DNA of 64,000 bases from positions 329,996 to 393,995 of the forward strand of contig NZ_ATXG01000003.1 in the NCBI RefSeq assembly GCF_000421565.1. Direction: 5' to 3'. The position numbers and the translations under genes were made by a program. The notes beneath the pieces were generated by a model, which saw only the letters and a program-made list of their open reading frames with translations, did not search any database and had not been told where the DNA came from. This document shows positions 44,338 to 52,595 of the stretch, in pieces; the first letter of the stretch is position 1; each line of letters begins with the position of its first letter. Origin of the DNA: Agromyces subbeticus DSM 16689. Lineage in GTDB: Bacteria; Actinomycetota; Actinomycetes; Actinomycetales; Microbacteriaceae.

Positions 44338-44719
44338 ACAGCACGGCGGCGATGACCATCACCACCGCCGTCGAGACGTGGATGCCGAGCGCTGCCGACA
44401 GCCGGCCGTGGTTGCGGATGATCATGAGCGCGTCGCCGATCGGGATGAGCGCTTCGATGAGCAGGATGACGCCCGCCGCAACCGGCCCGAAGAACACGAG
44501 CATCGCCAGCACGACGAGGCCGGAGGCGACGTCGCGCGGACCCTTGATGTGCTGCCACGGTGTGACCTCCGGGGTGATCGCGGTGGTGAAGCCGAAGCCC
44601 TGCGATGTGGCCGTCGGCGCGACCATATAGGAGATCCCGATGAAGATGATGCCGAGGGCGGGGACGAGCGCGAGGGAGGCGCCGATCCAGGTGGCCGGGG
44701 TGAACTGTGCGAGATCCAT
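44327..44719 (-). CDS. DUF4267 small membrane protein
   Basis: A 130-residue protein with four hydrophobic segments (about 10-32, 70-90, 92-110 and 115-130), typical of the DUF4267 family, which is often found next to TetR regulators. Conserved motifs are GISYMVAPTATSQGFG and KGPRDVASGLVVLA. It is divergent from a TetR gene with a 70-base gap, so that regulator probably controls it. The function is unknown. Confidence 0.88.
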   Translation of the reverse strand: MDLAQFTPATWIGASLALVPALGIIFIGISYMVAPTATSQGFGFTTAITPEVTPWQHIKGPRDVASGLVVLAMLVFFGPVAAGVILLIEALIPIGDALMIIRNHGRLSAALGIHVSTAVVMVIAAVLLFF

Positions 44720-44789
44720 GCTATTCCTATCGTTGAAAGATTTATTGCGACGCTAGCATTCCTTTCGATCGAGCGATAGTCTCGATTTC

Positions 44790-45353
44790 GTGGCAACGAG
44801 CGAACGCATGGCACGACGACGCGAGCAGCGACGCGTTGCGATCGTCGCGGCTGCCCGAGGGTTCGCCGAGGCCGAAGGCTGGTCGTCGGTCACGTCGCGG
44901 CGCCTGGCTGATGCGATCGACTACACGCAGCCGGTGATCTACTCGCACTTCGAGTCGATGGACGCCGTGATCGATGCGGTGGCCGTCGAGGGGTTCGGCG
45001 AGATGGCCGACGCCCTCGCGCAGGCTCGCGCGAACGCCGCCAGCCCTGAGGGGGCGCTCGAGGCGGTGAGTCGCGCGTATCTCGGGTACGCCGAGGCGCA
45101 CCCCGCCATGTACGACGCGATGTTCGTGCGCGGCACTGGGCTCGCGTTCGCCCAGGCCGACACGCTGCCGCAACTGGTCGCGGCGTTCTCCGAGATCCGC
45201 GCCGCGGTGCAGCCGTATTCGGAGCGCTCAGGCACGCTTGCCGAAGTGCTGTGGGCGAGCCTGCACGGCCTGACGATGCTGCAGCGAACCAATCGGGTTC
45301 CGGGTGACGGCGACGACCGCCTGGCCGTGCTGCTCGCCCTCGTCACGAGCTGA
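44790..45353 (+). CDS. TetR-family transcriptional regulator
   Basis: A 187-residue repressor with an N-terminal TetR helix-turn-helix (VAIVAAARGFAEAEGWSSVTSRRLADAIDYTQPVIYSHFESMDAVI). The C-terminal ligand domain is of the WHG-domain type (ALEAVSRAYLGYAEAHPAMYDAMF). It starts at GTG 44790; a GATAGT hexamer at 44775-44780 lies 9 bases upstream, so the mRNA may be leaderless. It is divergent from the DUF4267 gene, the likely target. CTATCG (44727) and CGATAG (44774) occur as an inverted pair in the gap, but too far apart to be one operator. Confidence 0.88.
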   Translation: MATSERMARRREQRRVAIVAAARGFAEAEGWSSVTSRRLADAIDYTQPVIYSHFESMDAVIDAVAVEGFGEMADALAQARANAASPEGALEAVSRAYLGYAEAHPAMYDAMFVRGTGLAFAQADTLPQLVAAFSEIRAAVQPYSERSGTLAEVLWASLHGLTMLQRTNRVPGDGDDRLAVLLALVTS

Positions 45354-45359
45354 TCCGAG

Positions 45360-46271
45360 TCATCCGGCGGTCGTCTGCGCCCCGGCCGCCGTCGATTCCC
45401 TGAGCGACCCGTCGCGAGCGAGCAGGAACTCCATCACGGCGTCGAGGGTCGCGTCGGCGCGAAGCACCCGGTTGTGGCTGAGCCCCGCGGTGGCGAGCAG
45501 CCGGGCCCGGCCGCGGTTCGCCGCGAGCAGTCGTTCCGATTCCGTGATGGGGATGCGCCGATCGCCGCGGTCGTGCACGAGCAGCAACGCCACGCCGGCG
45601 GGCAGCGGATGCCGCACGGCCGAGTAGCGCTCGAAGGGGTCGGGCTGCCCGGGGAAGTCCCTCGCGGCGTATCGCGCTGCGAGGGCATCGCGAGTGGGCG
45701 CGTTGAGGGCGAGCATCTCGCCGAAGCCCTCGACGAAGATTCGCGGGTCGGCCGCGCTGGCGATGCCGACGACCCGGGTCGTCGGGACTCCGTCGTGCGC
45801 GGCTATCAGAGCCGCGAGCGAACCGAATGAGTGCCCCACGAGTGCGTGCCACGGCCCTTCGCGGCGGGTGAGCTCGTCGATGATGTCGAGGTGGTCGACG
45901 ACGTAGGTGTGACGGCCGGGGGAGTCGCCGTTCGCCGGTCCGTCGAAGGCGAGCACTCGAAAGCCCTCGCTGCGGAGTTCGCGAACGAGCGGGGCGAACA
46001 TGCTCGCGCGGGATTGCCAGCCGTGCGCCAAGAGCACGCTGCGCTCGCCTGCGCCCCACTCGTAGGTGACGACATCGACGCCCGTGCCGCGGATGCCGGG
46101 AATGCGCACGACGCCGCGACGGGCCGCGCGGTGAGTCGCGAGGTCGGTGGCGACGACCGGTGCACGCTTGCCGACGCGCCGGAAGAGCGGGAGGGCGATG
46201 GCCGCCCCCAAGTCAGGCGAGACGCGCGATGCTGCGCGCACTCCGGCGGCGACGGCGGATGCTGCTGACAT
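45360..46271 (-). CDS. Alpha/beta-hydrolase
   Basis: A 303-residue hydrolase. The strand-turn motif LLAHGWQSRASMFAPLVREL carries the oxyanion region, the nucleophile elbow is ALVGHSFGSLAALIAAHDG, and late LVHDRGDRRIPITESERL and GLSHNRVLRADATLD supply the acid and histidine. It starts at ATG 46271 after AGGAG. The substrate is unknown. It shares an operator region with the divergent TetR gene (46339). Confidence 0.9.
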   Translation of the reverse strand: MSAASAVAAGVRAASRVSPDLGAAIALPLFRRVGKRAPVVATDLATHRAARRGVVRIPGIRGTGVDVVTYEWGAGERSVLLAHGWQSRASMFAPLVRELRSEGFRVLAFDGPANGDSPGRHTYVVDHLDIIDELTRREGPWHALVGHSFGSLAALIAAHDGVPTTRVVGIASAADPRIFVEGFGEMLALNAPTRDALAARYAARDFPGQPDPFERYSAVRHPLPAGVALLLVHDRGDRRIPITESERLLAANRGRARLLATAGLSHNRVLRADATLDAVMEFLLARDGSLRESTAAGAQTTAG

Positions 46272-46287
46272 GTCGGGCTCCTAACAA

Positions 46288-46327
46288 TACGAACGGTCGT
46301 ACGTGAACTATACGAACGATCGTGCGT
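46288..46327. promoter_or_regulatory. Two TetR operators in the hydrolase/TetR divergent region
   Basis: TACGAACGGTCGTACGT (46288-46304) and TACGAACGATCGTGCGT (46311-46327) are two copies of one near-palindrome (core ACGAACG-ATCGT), 23 bp apart. The second fills the spacer between a -35-like GTGAAC (46303-46308) and the -10 hexamer TACAAT (46327-46332) of the TetR gene. Confidence 0.85.
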
Positions 46328-46332
46328 ACAAT
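46327..46332 (+). promoter_or_regulatory. -10 element giving a leaderless TetR mRNA
   Basis: TACAAT lies 6 bases before GTG 46339, so transcription would begin at or next to the start codon. No ribosome site exists at that distance. The operator abuts this hexamer. Confidence 0.7.
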
Positions 46333-46338
46333 CAAGAG

Positions 46339-46998
46339 GTGATCGAAACCGACGGCCGGCGGCTCAAGGGCGACGCATCCCGTCGCCTCGTGCTCGACCA
46401 CGCGGTCGACCTCGCCTCGGTCGAAGGACTCGACGGGCTCTCGATCGGCCGACTCGCCGACGCTGCGCACGTCAGCAAGAGCGGCGTCGCCACGCTCTTC
46501 GGCACGAAGGAGCGCCTGCAGCTCGCCGCCGTCGAGGCCGCCCGGCTGCGGTTCGTCGCGACGGTCATCGAGCCGGCCCGGGTCGAGCCACGCGGCATCC
46601 GTCGCATCGTCGGCCTGCTCGACGGCTGGATCGCATACTCACGCGACCGCATCTTCACGGGCGGATGCTTCTTCGCCGCTGCCGCCGCGGAGTTCGACGC
46701 CAAGCCGGGGCCGGTGCGCGATGCGCTCGCGGCCGCGCTCGACGACTGGAGCGGCTATGTCGCCGCCTCGTTCCGGTTCGCCATCGTGCAGGGCGAGGTC
46801 GATGCGGGCGAAGACCCCGAGCAGTTCGCGTTCGTGGCCACCGCGCTGCTCGACGCGGCGAACACACGCTCGGTGATGAGCGGCTCGAACCAGCCCTACG
46901 TCTTCGCGCGCCGTGCGCTCGTGGCCCTGCTGCGCAGCGCCGGGGCGGATGCCGCGGCGATCGCGCCGCTCGCCGACGTCGACGACCTCGCGGCCTGA
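46339..46998 (+). CDS. TetR-family transcriptional regulator
   Basis: A 219-residue repressor. The helix-turn-helix is DHAVDLASVEGLDGLSIGRLADAAHVSKSGVATLFGTKERLQLA; the ligand domain (about 80-200, IVGLLDGWIAYSRDRIFTGGCFFAAAAAEFDAKPGPVRDAL) is of the TetR_C_6-like YxaF/LmrA type. The open frame begins at 46303, but this lies inside the operator; GTG 46339, 6 bases after TACAAT, fits a leaderless transcript. It probably represses itself and the divergent hydrolase through the two operators. A strong terminator follows. Confidence 0.88.
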   Translation: MIETDGRRLKGDASRRLVLDHAVDLASVEGLDGLSIGRLADAAHVSKSGVATLFGTKERLQLAAVEAARLRFVATVIEPARVEPRGIRRIVGLLDGWIAYSRDRIFTGGCFFAAAAAEFDAKPGPVRDALAAALDDWSGYVAASFRFAIVQGEVDAGEDPEQFAFVATALLDAANTRSVMSGSNQPYVFARRALVALLRSAGADAAAIAPLADVDDLAA

Positions 46999-47002
46999 CG
47001 CA

Positions 47003-47038
47003 TCGACAGGGCCCGCTTCGGAAAGCGGGCCCTGTCGA
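47003..47038. terminator. Bidirectional terminator after the TetR gene
   Basis: A perfect 16-bp stem with a CGGA tetraloop, 4 bases after the stop codon, in the gap to a convergent gene. Confidence 0.9.
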
Positions 47039-47093
47039 GTCAAAGGCGGCTCAGCTGCCGGCCGGTCGCGAGTTGGATCAGCTGCTCAGCTGC

Positions 47094-47711
47094 TCAGCTG
47101 AGCTCGGCTGCCGGTCGCTCGCGGCGTGGGCGCTGGCCGTGGCCGCCGCCGTGGTGGCCGTGCTCGCCGCAGCCACGGCCGTGGCCGCGGTGCGGTCCGC
47201 GGTGGGTGCGCTCGCCGGTCTCCTCGCCGCCGTGGCGTCGGCCGAAACCGCGGCCGTGGCGGCGCGGCATTCGCTCGTCTTCGTTCCAGCCGAGCTCGCG
47301 GGCGATCGCCTCGAGCGAGGCGAGCGTCGTCGCGAAGTCTTCGGGGCTTACGGCGCCGGAGACCTTCGCACGCAGGCCCGAGACTCGCTCGTGCAGTGAA
47401 GCACGTGCGCTCTCGCCGGCCTCGGTGAGGCGCCAGGCGCCGGGCGCTCCGTCGACCCAGCCGCGCTCGACGAGCGGTTCGACCCGCTCGGGGCGTGCGG
47501 CGAGCTTCTCGCTCATGCGAGCATCGCCGACGGTGCCGGCGATGAGGTTGAGTCGACGCCAGTCGCGTCGGGTGATGCCCTCGGCGGCGAAGAGTTCGCG
47601 CATCGCATCGTCGAGGCGGTGGTCGATGACCCGGAGCCAGAAGCCGAAGGGGCGGCGAGCGTCAGGGGCGGGCGTGGTGGTGTCTGGGGTGCTGTTGTCG
47701 TGGTTCGACAT
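47094..47711 (-). CDS. MarR-like winged-helix protein with a His/Gly/Arg-rich tail
   Basis: A 205-residue protein. Residues about 20-140 resemble a MarR winged helix (FWLRVIDHRLDDAMRELFAAEGITRRDWRRLNLIAG, then VEPLVERGWVDGAPGAWRLTEAGE). The last 55 residues are a low-complexity tail with nine histidines by my count (PHRGHGRGCGEHGHHGGGHG), suited to bind metal ions. ATG 47711 follows AAAGGA; the frame continues upstream without a ribosome site. It is divergent from another MarR-like gene whose product also has a His-rich stretch. Confidence 0.83.
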   Translation of the reverse strand: MSNHDNSTPDTTTPAPDARRPFGFWLRVIDHRLDDAMRELFAAEGITRRDWRRLNLIAGTVGDARMSEKLAARPERVEPLVERGWVDGAPGAWRLTEAGESARASLHERVSGLRAKVSGAVSPEDFATTLASLEAIARELGWNEDERMPRRHGRGFGRRHGGEETGERTHRGPHRGHGRGCGEHGHHGGGHGQRPRRERPAAELS

Positions 47712-47845
47712 GGGTGTTCCTTTCGTGACGCGGTTGCGCGTCGGGTGTCGCGGCGGCGCTGGAGGCTCGCTCGCTGTGGCAGCGGTGCTGGGGCGGCTCT
47801 CGCTCGGGCCCGCTGTGCTGCCGGATTCATTTGCATGCTCAGTAG

Positions 47846-47871
47846 CATGTATATGTACAATGACATACATG
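47846..47871. promoter_or_regulatory. Operator and -10 element between the two His-rich MarR-like genes
   Basis: CATGTAT (47846-47852) and ATACATG (47865-47871) form a perfect inverted repeat with a 12-base spacer in a strongly AT-rich patch. The spacer holds TACAAT (47856-47861), 7 bases before ATG 47869, so the plus-strand gene is probably leaderless and its operator covers both the -10 and the start codon. Confidence 0.72.
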
Positions 47872-48579
47872 AATGGATCGAGTCAAGTCCCTCCCGGCGA
47901 ACGCTCAGGGTCGGACGGCTCGGACGGCTCGGCTGGCGCGGACGGCGACTCGACCGACCCGATCGCGCTCATCGAGCAGGCACTCGTCACGATGCGCCGC
48001 GACCAGCAGCAACGGCGGCTGCAGCGCCGGGGCGGGCACGGCGACGGTCACCGGCATGGCGGCCATGGCGGCGATGGCGACCACGATCGCGAACGCGACC
48101 ATGAACGCGGGCGTCGCTGGGGCGGGCCGCGGGGTGGCCGGGGCGACGGCGGCGGTCACATCGACCGCGGTGCACCCGACGACGGTGCACATGACCATGC
48201 ACCGGGCGAGGCTCGCGGCATGCCGTCGCGGCACGGGCTCGCCCACGCCGCCCGCTTCCGGTTGCTCGACGCCCTCGAGGGTGCCGAGCACCCGCCGTCG
48301 GTGAGCCAGCTGGCCGAGGCGATCGGGGTCGATCAGCCGCGTGCGAGCCGGCTCGTGCAGGCCGCCGTCGAGGCGGGCCACGTGCGCCGCGAAGCGGATC
48401 CTTCGGACGCGCGGCGGAGCGCCCTCGTGCTCACGGCTGCGGGGCGCACGCTCCTCGCGAGCGCACGCGACACCCGACGCAGCGCCGTCGAGACCGCGCT
48501 CGCCGGATTCACCCCGGCCGAGACCGCCGAGTTCGCCCGGCTCTTCTCCCGCTTCATCGCCGCTTGGCCGCGCGACTGA
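47869..48579 (+). CDS. MarR-family regulator with a His/Gly-rich N-terminal insert
   Basis: A 236-residue protein. After a Ser/Asp/Gly-rich start, residues about 50-115 are His/Gly/Arg/Asp-rich (GGHGDGHRHGGHGGDGDHD) with about nine histidines. A MarR winged helix follows (HGLAHAARFRLLDALEGAEHPPSVSQLAEAIGVDQPRASRLVQAAVEAGHVRREADPSDARRSALVLT). The His-rich insert in a regulator suggests metal sensing. The start is ATG 47869 (ATG 47860 is in frame). It probably controls itself and the divergent gene through the inverted repeat at 47846-47871. Confidence 0.83.
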   Translation: MNGSSQVPPGERSGSDGSDGSAGADGDSTDPIALIEQALVTMRRDQQQRRLQRRGGHGDGHRHGGHGGDGDHDRERDHERGRRWGGPRGGRGDGGGHIDRGAPDDGAHDHAPGEARGMPSRHGLAHAARFRLLDALEGAEHPPSVSQLAEAIGVDQPRASRLVQAAVEAGHVRREADPSDARRSALVLTAAGRTLLASARDTRRSAVETALAGFTPAETAEFARLFSRFIAAWPRD

Positions 48580-48621
48580 TCAGCGGCCTATCTCCGGATA
48601 CGAGTCGTGCGGCGACCCGCG

Positions 48622-50028
48622 TCACCGCGTGGGCGCGCTCGTCTTCACCGGAATCAGCAGCGCGAGGCCGAGCGCGATGACGAGCACGATGCCGAGGATG
48701 CCGAAGTACGGCTCGCCGCCGATCGTGACGAACAGCGCGAACGCCGTCGGCGCGAGGAAGCTCACCGCGCGGCCGGTCGTGGCGTAGAGGCCGAAGACCT
48801 CTCCCTCGCGGCCGGCCGGGATGAGCCGGGCGAGGAAGGTGCGGCTCGCCGACTGCGCGGGGCCGACGAAGAGGCAGAGCGCGAGGCCCGCGGTCCAGAA
48901 CACGATCTGGCCGCCGTCGTGCAGGAAGAAGACGAGCAGACCGCTCACGACGAGCCCGATGAGCGCCGCCATGATCACGGGCTTCGCGCCGAGCCGGTCG
49001 TCGAGCGCGCCGACGGCCATCGTCGAGATGCCGGCCACGACGTTGGCGGCGATGGCGAAGATGATGACCTCACCGGGCGAGAACCCGAAGACGGATGCCG
49101 CGAGCACACCGCCGAACGTGAAGACCCCGGCGAGCCCGTCGCGGAACACCGCGCTCGCGAGCAGGAACCACACCGTGTTGCGCTGCTCCTTCCAGAGTCG
49201 TTTGATGTCGCGGCCGAGGCGCGCGTACGACGCGAAGAACCCGATCTTCTCCCGGTCGACGGCCGCCGGGTTGCGGTACTCGGGCACGGCGAAGAGTACC
49301 GGCAGGGCGAAGAGCCCGAACCAGATCGCGGCCACCAGCATCGTCACGCGCACGTCGAGGCCGTTCTCGCCCGTGACGCCGAAGAGCCCGACCTCGGGCT
49401 GGATGAAGCCGAAGTAGACGATGAGCAGCAGCACGATGCCGCCGACGTAGCCCATGCCCCAGCCGAAGCCCGAGACCTTGCCGATCGAGCGCGGAGTCGA
49501 GACCTGCACGAGCATCGCGTTGTAATTGACCCCGGCGAACTCGAAGAACACGTTGCCGGCCGCGACGAGGAAGAGCCCGAGCAGCAGGTATTCCGGTGCG
49601 GGCAGCACGAAGAACATCGCGACCGTCATCGCGACGACGATGTAGGTGTTCACCGCGAGCCAGAGCTTGCGGCGACCGCTCGTGTCGGAGCGCTGACCGG
49701 TGATCGGCGCGAGCAGGGCGATGAAGAGCCCGGCGATCGCGAGGGCCCAGCCGAGCTGCGCCTCGACGGTGCCCGCGGGCCCGAACGATTCGCTCGTCAG
49801 GTACACCGTGAACACGAAGGTCGTGACGACCGCATTGAACGCCGCCGAGCCCCAGTCCCAGAGACCCCACGCGAAGATGCGCCCCTTACGGGCGCCGGCC
49901 TCGGTGACCGCCTCGACCTGCGATGTCGCCACCCCGATCGTCGCGGCGGCACCGTCGGGCGGCGTGAGATGCGACGGCGGGAAGTTTCGAGGTGCTTCTG
50001 GCGAGCGCGGCGCGTCGGGGTCGGTCAT
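48622..50028 (-). CDS. MFS transporter of the UMF1/Atg22-like family
   Basis: A 468-residue, 12-helix transporter. The first helix has FAWGLWDWGSAAFNAVVTTFVFTVYLTSESFG, the hallmark of UMF1 proteins; the loop GQRSDTSGRRKLWL is the MFS A-motif, and GKVSGFGWGMGYVGGIVLLL is conserved in the family. In fungi Atg22 exports amino acids from the vacuole; the bacterial substrate is unknown. The hydrophilic N-terminus is about 50 residues. It is convergent with the MarR gene, with a 42-base gap. Confidence 0.9.
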   Translation of the reverse strand: MTDPDAPRSPEAPRNFPPSHLTPPDGAAATIGVATSQVEAVTEAGARKGRIFAWGLWDWGSAAFNAVVTTFVFTVYLTSESFGPAGTVEAQLGWALAIAGLFIALLAPITGQRSDTSGRRKLWLAVNTYIVVAMTVAMFFVLPAPEYLLLGLFLVAAGNVFFEFAGVNYNAMLVQVSTPRSIGKVSGFGWGMGYVGGIVLLLIVYFGFIQPEVGLFGVTGENGLDVRVTMLVAAIWFGLFALPVLFAVPEYRNPAAVDREKIGFFASYARLGRDIKRLWKEQRNTVWFLLASAVFRDGLAGVFTFGGVLAASVFGFSPGEVIIFAIAANVVAGISTMAVGALDDRLGAKPVIMAALIGLVVSGLLVFFLHDGGQIVFWTAGLALCLFVGPAQSASRTFLARLIPAGREGEVFGLYATTGRAVSFLAPTAFALFVTIGGEPYFGILGIVLVIALGLALLIPVKTSAPTR

Positions 50029-50184
50029 GGCTGCAGTCTCGTTCTCTCAGGTGAACGGGGAGTGGCGCGCCGTGAGCGGCCGGGTCTCGCCCGATCGCAC
50101 CGGCCGCACTCGAACCGGGATCCTCATCGATCCGTGGGCACTGTATCGCTGCGAGCCCATGCCCCGCTCGCGCCGCGCGGCCGG

Positions 50185-50727
50185 CTACTGCAGTTCGGCC
50201 ACCGACAGCAGCAGCGGGTTGTAGCTCACGAAGTGCAGCACCCCGTCGCGCAGCAGCACCGAGGGCTGGTAGTTCGGGTCGTAGTCGGCGGGGGCCTGGT
50301 AGCTGCCGTCGCCCTGCACGGTGTCCTCGAGCCATCCCTCAGCCTCGAGCTCGGTGATCCACGCTTCGCCCTCGTCGCCCACCTCGAGGCGGCCGTACCA
50401 GACGGTGACGTCGCCGTTCGGGCGACTCCAACTGCACATGAGGGCGTCGGCCGCATCCATTCGCTCCATGGCCGGGCCGAGCAGGAAGGTCGAGTCGTCG
50501 AGCGCGTGGCCGTCTTCGGCGAGGCTCGCGTACTCCGCCGACGTCAGCACCGTGTCGCACGTCGGCGAGTCGGCGGCATCGGTTGCGGGTGTCGTCGGCT
50601 CGGCCGACATCGACGCGACCGTGGTGCCGGTGGCCGACGGTGCCGGCGCGGATGCGGCGCATCCGCTCAAGAGGAAAGTGAGGATGCCGGCGGTGCTCGC
50701 CGCGATCGCTGCGCTTCGAATGCCCAT
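50185..50727 (-). CDS. Putative lipoprotein of unknown function
   Basis: A 180-residue protein. The signal peptide ends in the lipobox LLSGC (Cys23), followed by an Ala/Ser/Thr-rich linker (about 24-55) and a globular domain with two cysteines (SPTCDTVLTSAEY and LMCSWSRPNGD) that may pair. Such domains resemble small DUF3558-like surface proteins, but I cannot assign one. ATG 50727 is the likely start. It lies alone between two other minus-strand genes. Confidence 0.75.
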   Translation of the reverse strand: MGIRSAAIAASTAGILTFLLSGCAASAPAPSATGTTVASMSAEPTTPATDAADSPTCDTVLTSAEYASLAEDGHALDDSTFLLGPAMERMDAADALMCSWSRPNGDVTVWYGRLEVGDEGEAWITELEAEGWLEDTVQGDGSYQAPADYDPNYQPSVLLRDGVLHFVSYNPLLLSVAELQ

Positions 50728-50867
50728 ACCCAGACGCTAAGGAACCGCTCTTCCTCTCGGCAATGGGGCTGCACGAATCGTGACCTGAACTCAGGGCTGC
50801 CCCTGAGCTCAGGAGCGAGGGCACAGCGGATGTCGCGAGCCACCGGCATCCGCTCGCGACCGCGCCC

Positions 50868-51773
50868 TCAGCTGTAGACCTCGCCGATCAGCTCGCTGAA
50901 GAGCTGCTCGGCGTCGCACTCGAGTCGCTGCCTCGTGAACCAGTCGCACACGTTGACGCAGTCGCGGTGCAGCAGCTCGAAGCCCTGCGGGTTCGAGATC
51001 ACGTCGACCACCTGGGGCAGGTCGATCGCGACCATGCGTCCCTCGTGCACGAGCAGGTTGTACGGCGAGAGGTCGCCGTGCGCGAGACCAGCGCGCGCGA
51101 GGGTGCGCATGAAGCCCACGATCTGCTGGAACAGGTCGTGCAGTTCGGCGGCGGTCGCGCGCACTTGCGCGAGCCGTGGGGCGGCGACCCGACCGTCGCC
51201 GATGAACTCCATGAGCACCTCGGTGCCGCTGACCTGCACCGGGTAGGGCACCGCGGCGCCGAGCTCGGTGAGTCGCTTCAGCGCCTCGAATTCGGCGTAC
51301 GCCCACTGCATGCGCGCGACCTCGCGGCCGAACGTCGTGCCCTTGGCGAGGGCTCGCGCGTCGCGGCTGCGACGGGTGGTGCGGCCCTCGGTGTAGACCG
51401 TCGAGCGATGGAAGTCGCTGTGCTCGCTGCCGCGATAGCGCTTCGCCGCGAGCAGCGTGCTGCGTCCGAGGGTGCCGGGTTCGGCACCGGGCACGGCTCG
51501 TTCGATGAGAAAGAGGTCGGCCTCCTTGCCGGACTTCACGACGCCGAGCTCGGTGTCGATCGCCGCGGCGTCCGTGACGAGCCAGGCCGGCCGCGGCTCG
51601 GGGCCGCGCTCGGAGGGGGTGGTCGCCGGCCACGTCGACCAGCGCTGGTCCTCGCCGGGCTCCGTGGTCTGGAAGGCGAGGTCGCCCACGTCGAAACGCG
51701 GGGTCGTGAGAGGGATGGATGCCGCGTGCGCACGCACGACGGCGGATTCGTCGAGTGACGAGGTGATGTGCAA
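50868..51773 (-). CDS. RIO-type serine/threonine protein kinase
   Basis: A 301-residue kinase of the RIO1/RIO3 family. The ATP loop is LGVVKSGKEADLFLIER (about 78-94), the catalytic lysine is in LLAAKRYRG, the catalytic loop is LAHGDLSPYNLLVHEG, and the metal-binding Asp is in VAIDLPQVVD. Bacterial RIO kinases are linked to ribosome or stress functions without a defined substrate. It appears to use TTG 51773, supported by GGAG 8 bases upstream; no ATG or GTG with a ribosome site lies close. A 19-codon frame with a good ribosome site precedes it on the same strand. Confidence 0.88.
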   Translation of the reverse strand: MHITSSLDESAVVRAHAASIPLTTPRFDVGDLAFQTTEPGEDQRWSTWPATTPSERGPEPRPAWLVTDAAAIDTELGVVKSGKEADLFLIERAVPGAEPGTLGRSTLLAAKRYRGSEHSDFHRSTVYTEGRTTRRSRDARALAKGTTFGREVARMQWAYAEFEALKRLTELGAAVPYPVQVSGTEVLMEFIGDGRVAAPRLAQVRATAAELHDLFQQIVGFMRTLARAGLAHGDLSPYNLLVHEGRMVAIDLPQVVDVISNPQGFELLHRDCVNVCDWFTRQRLECDAEQLFSELIGEVYS

Positions 51774-51810
51774 GGTGGATCTCCGAAGGTCGCGGAGGCC
51801 ACCGGGCCGC

Positions 51811-51870
51811 TTAGCGGGTGGAGGCCTCGCAAGTGAAGGGAACGTGGAGGTTCACGACAACGACAGCCAT
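51811..51870 (-). CDS. Possible 19-residue leader peptide before the RIO kinase gene
   Basis: ATG 51870 follows an excellent ribosome site (GAGAGGAGTCGATC) and encodes MAVVVVNLHVPFTCEASTR. It ends 37 bases before the kinase start. The downstream spacer is rich in GGCC/GGTGG complementary segments that could fold. It may be a true small protein, a regulatory leader peptide, or a chance frame. Confidence 0.4.
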   Translation of the reverse strand: MAVVVVNLHVPFTCEASTR

Positions 51871-51991
51871 GATCGACTCCTCTCTCTTCACCGGATGCAC
51901 CGGGCCATGTCACGCGATTCACGCAACTCGGGCAGTTTACGGCGCACGGAGCTCATCGTCCAGTGTCGGTTTCACGGAGTAGTGTCGGCGC

Positions 51992-52582
51992 ATGCCGGGA
52001 GACGTGCTGCGCGATGCATCCGTCACCGTGCTGCTCGTCGAGGGCCACAGCGACCGGCTCGCCGTCGAGGCGCTCGCCGTGCGGCTCGGGCACGACCTGG
52101 TCGGCGCCGGAGTGACCGTCGTCTCGATGGACGGTGTCACGAACCTGCATCGGCACCTCGCCGAGCTCGTCGCAGGCCGCCCCGCCGGGCGCGTGCTCGG
52201 TCTCTTCGACGCGCCCGAGACCGCTCACGTGCAGCGTGCCCTCGAAGCGCGCGGCCTCGGGCCGGCCGGCACGGAAGCCGAGCTCACCGAGCGCGGCTTC
52301 TTCTCGTGCGAGCCCGATCTCGAGGGCGAGCTGATTCGGGCCCTCGGCGTCGAACGCATGCAGGAACTGCTGGCCGAGCACGGCGAACTCCCGCGGTTCC
52401 GCCGGTTCCAGTACCAGCCCGCCCAGCGCGAGCGGCCGACGGATGCGCAGCTGCGCCGCTTCCTCGGCACGCACAGTGGTCGCAAGGCGCGGTTCGCGCC
52501 GATCAGGATCGACGCGCTCGACGAATCGCGCATCCCGGGGGCATTGCGGGCGCTGCTCACCGTCGCGATGCGCCGGCCCTGA
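51992..52582 (+). CDS. Stand-alone TOPRIM (OLD-type) protein
   Basis: A 196-residue protein formed almost only of a TOPRIM domain like those of OLD-family ATP-dependent nucleases. The catalytic glutamate is in VTVLLVEGHSDRLAVEALA, and later acidic positions are VVSMDGVTN and VLGLFDAPE. The N-terminal ABC ATPase of OLD proteins is missing. Actinobacterial genomes often carry this short form. A phosphotransfer or nuclease role is expected but unproven. It starts at ATG 51992, divergent from the RIO kinase. Confidence 0.82.
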   Translation: MPGDVLRDASVTVLLVEGHSDRLAVEALAVRLGHDLVGAGVTVVSMDGVTNLHRHLAELVAGRPAGRVLGLFDAPETAHVQRALEARGLGPAGTEAELTERGFFSCEPDLEGELIRALGVERMQELLAEHGELPRFRRFQYQPAQRERPTDAQLRRFLGTHSGRKARFAPIRIDALDESRIPGALRALLTVAMRRP

Positions 52583-52595
52583 CGACGAACCTGCT

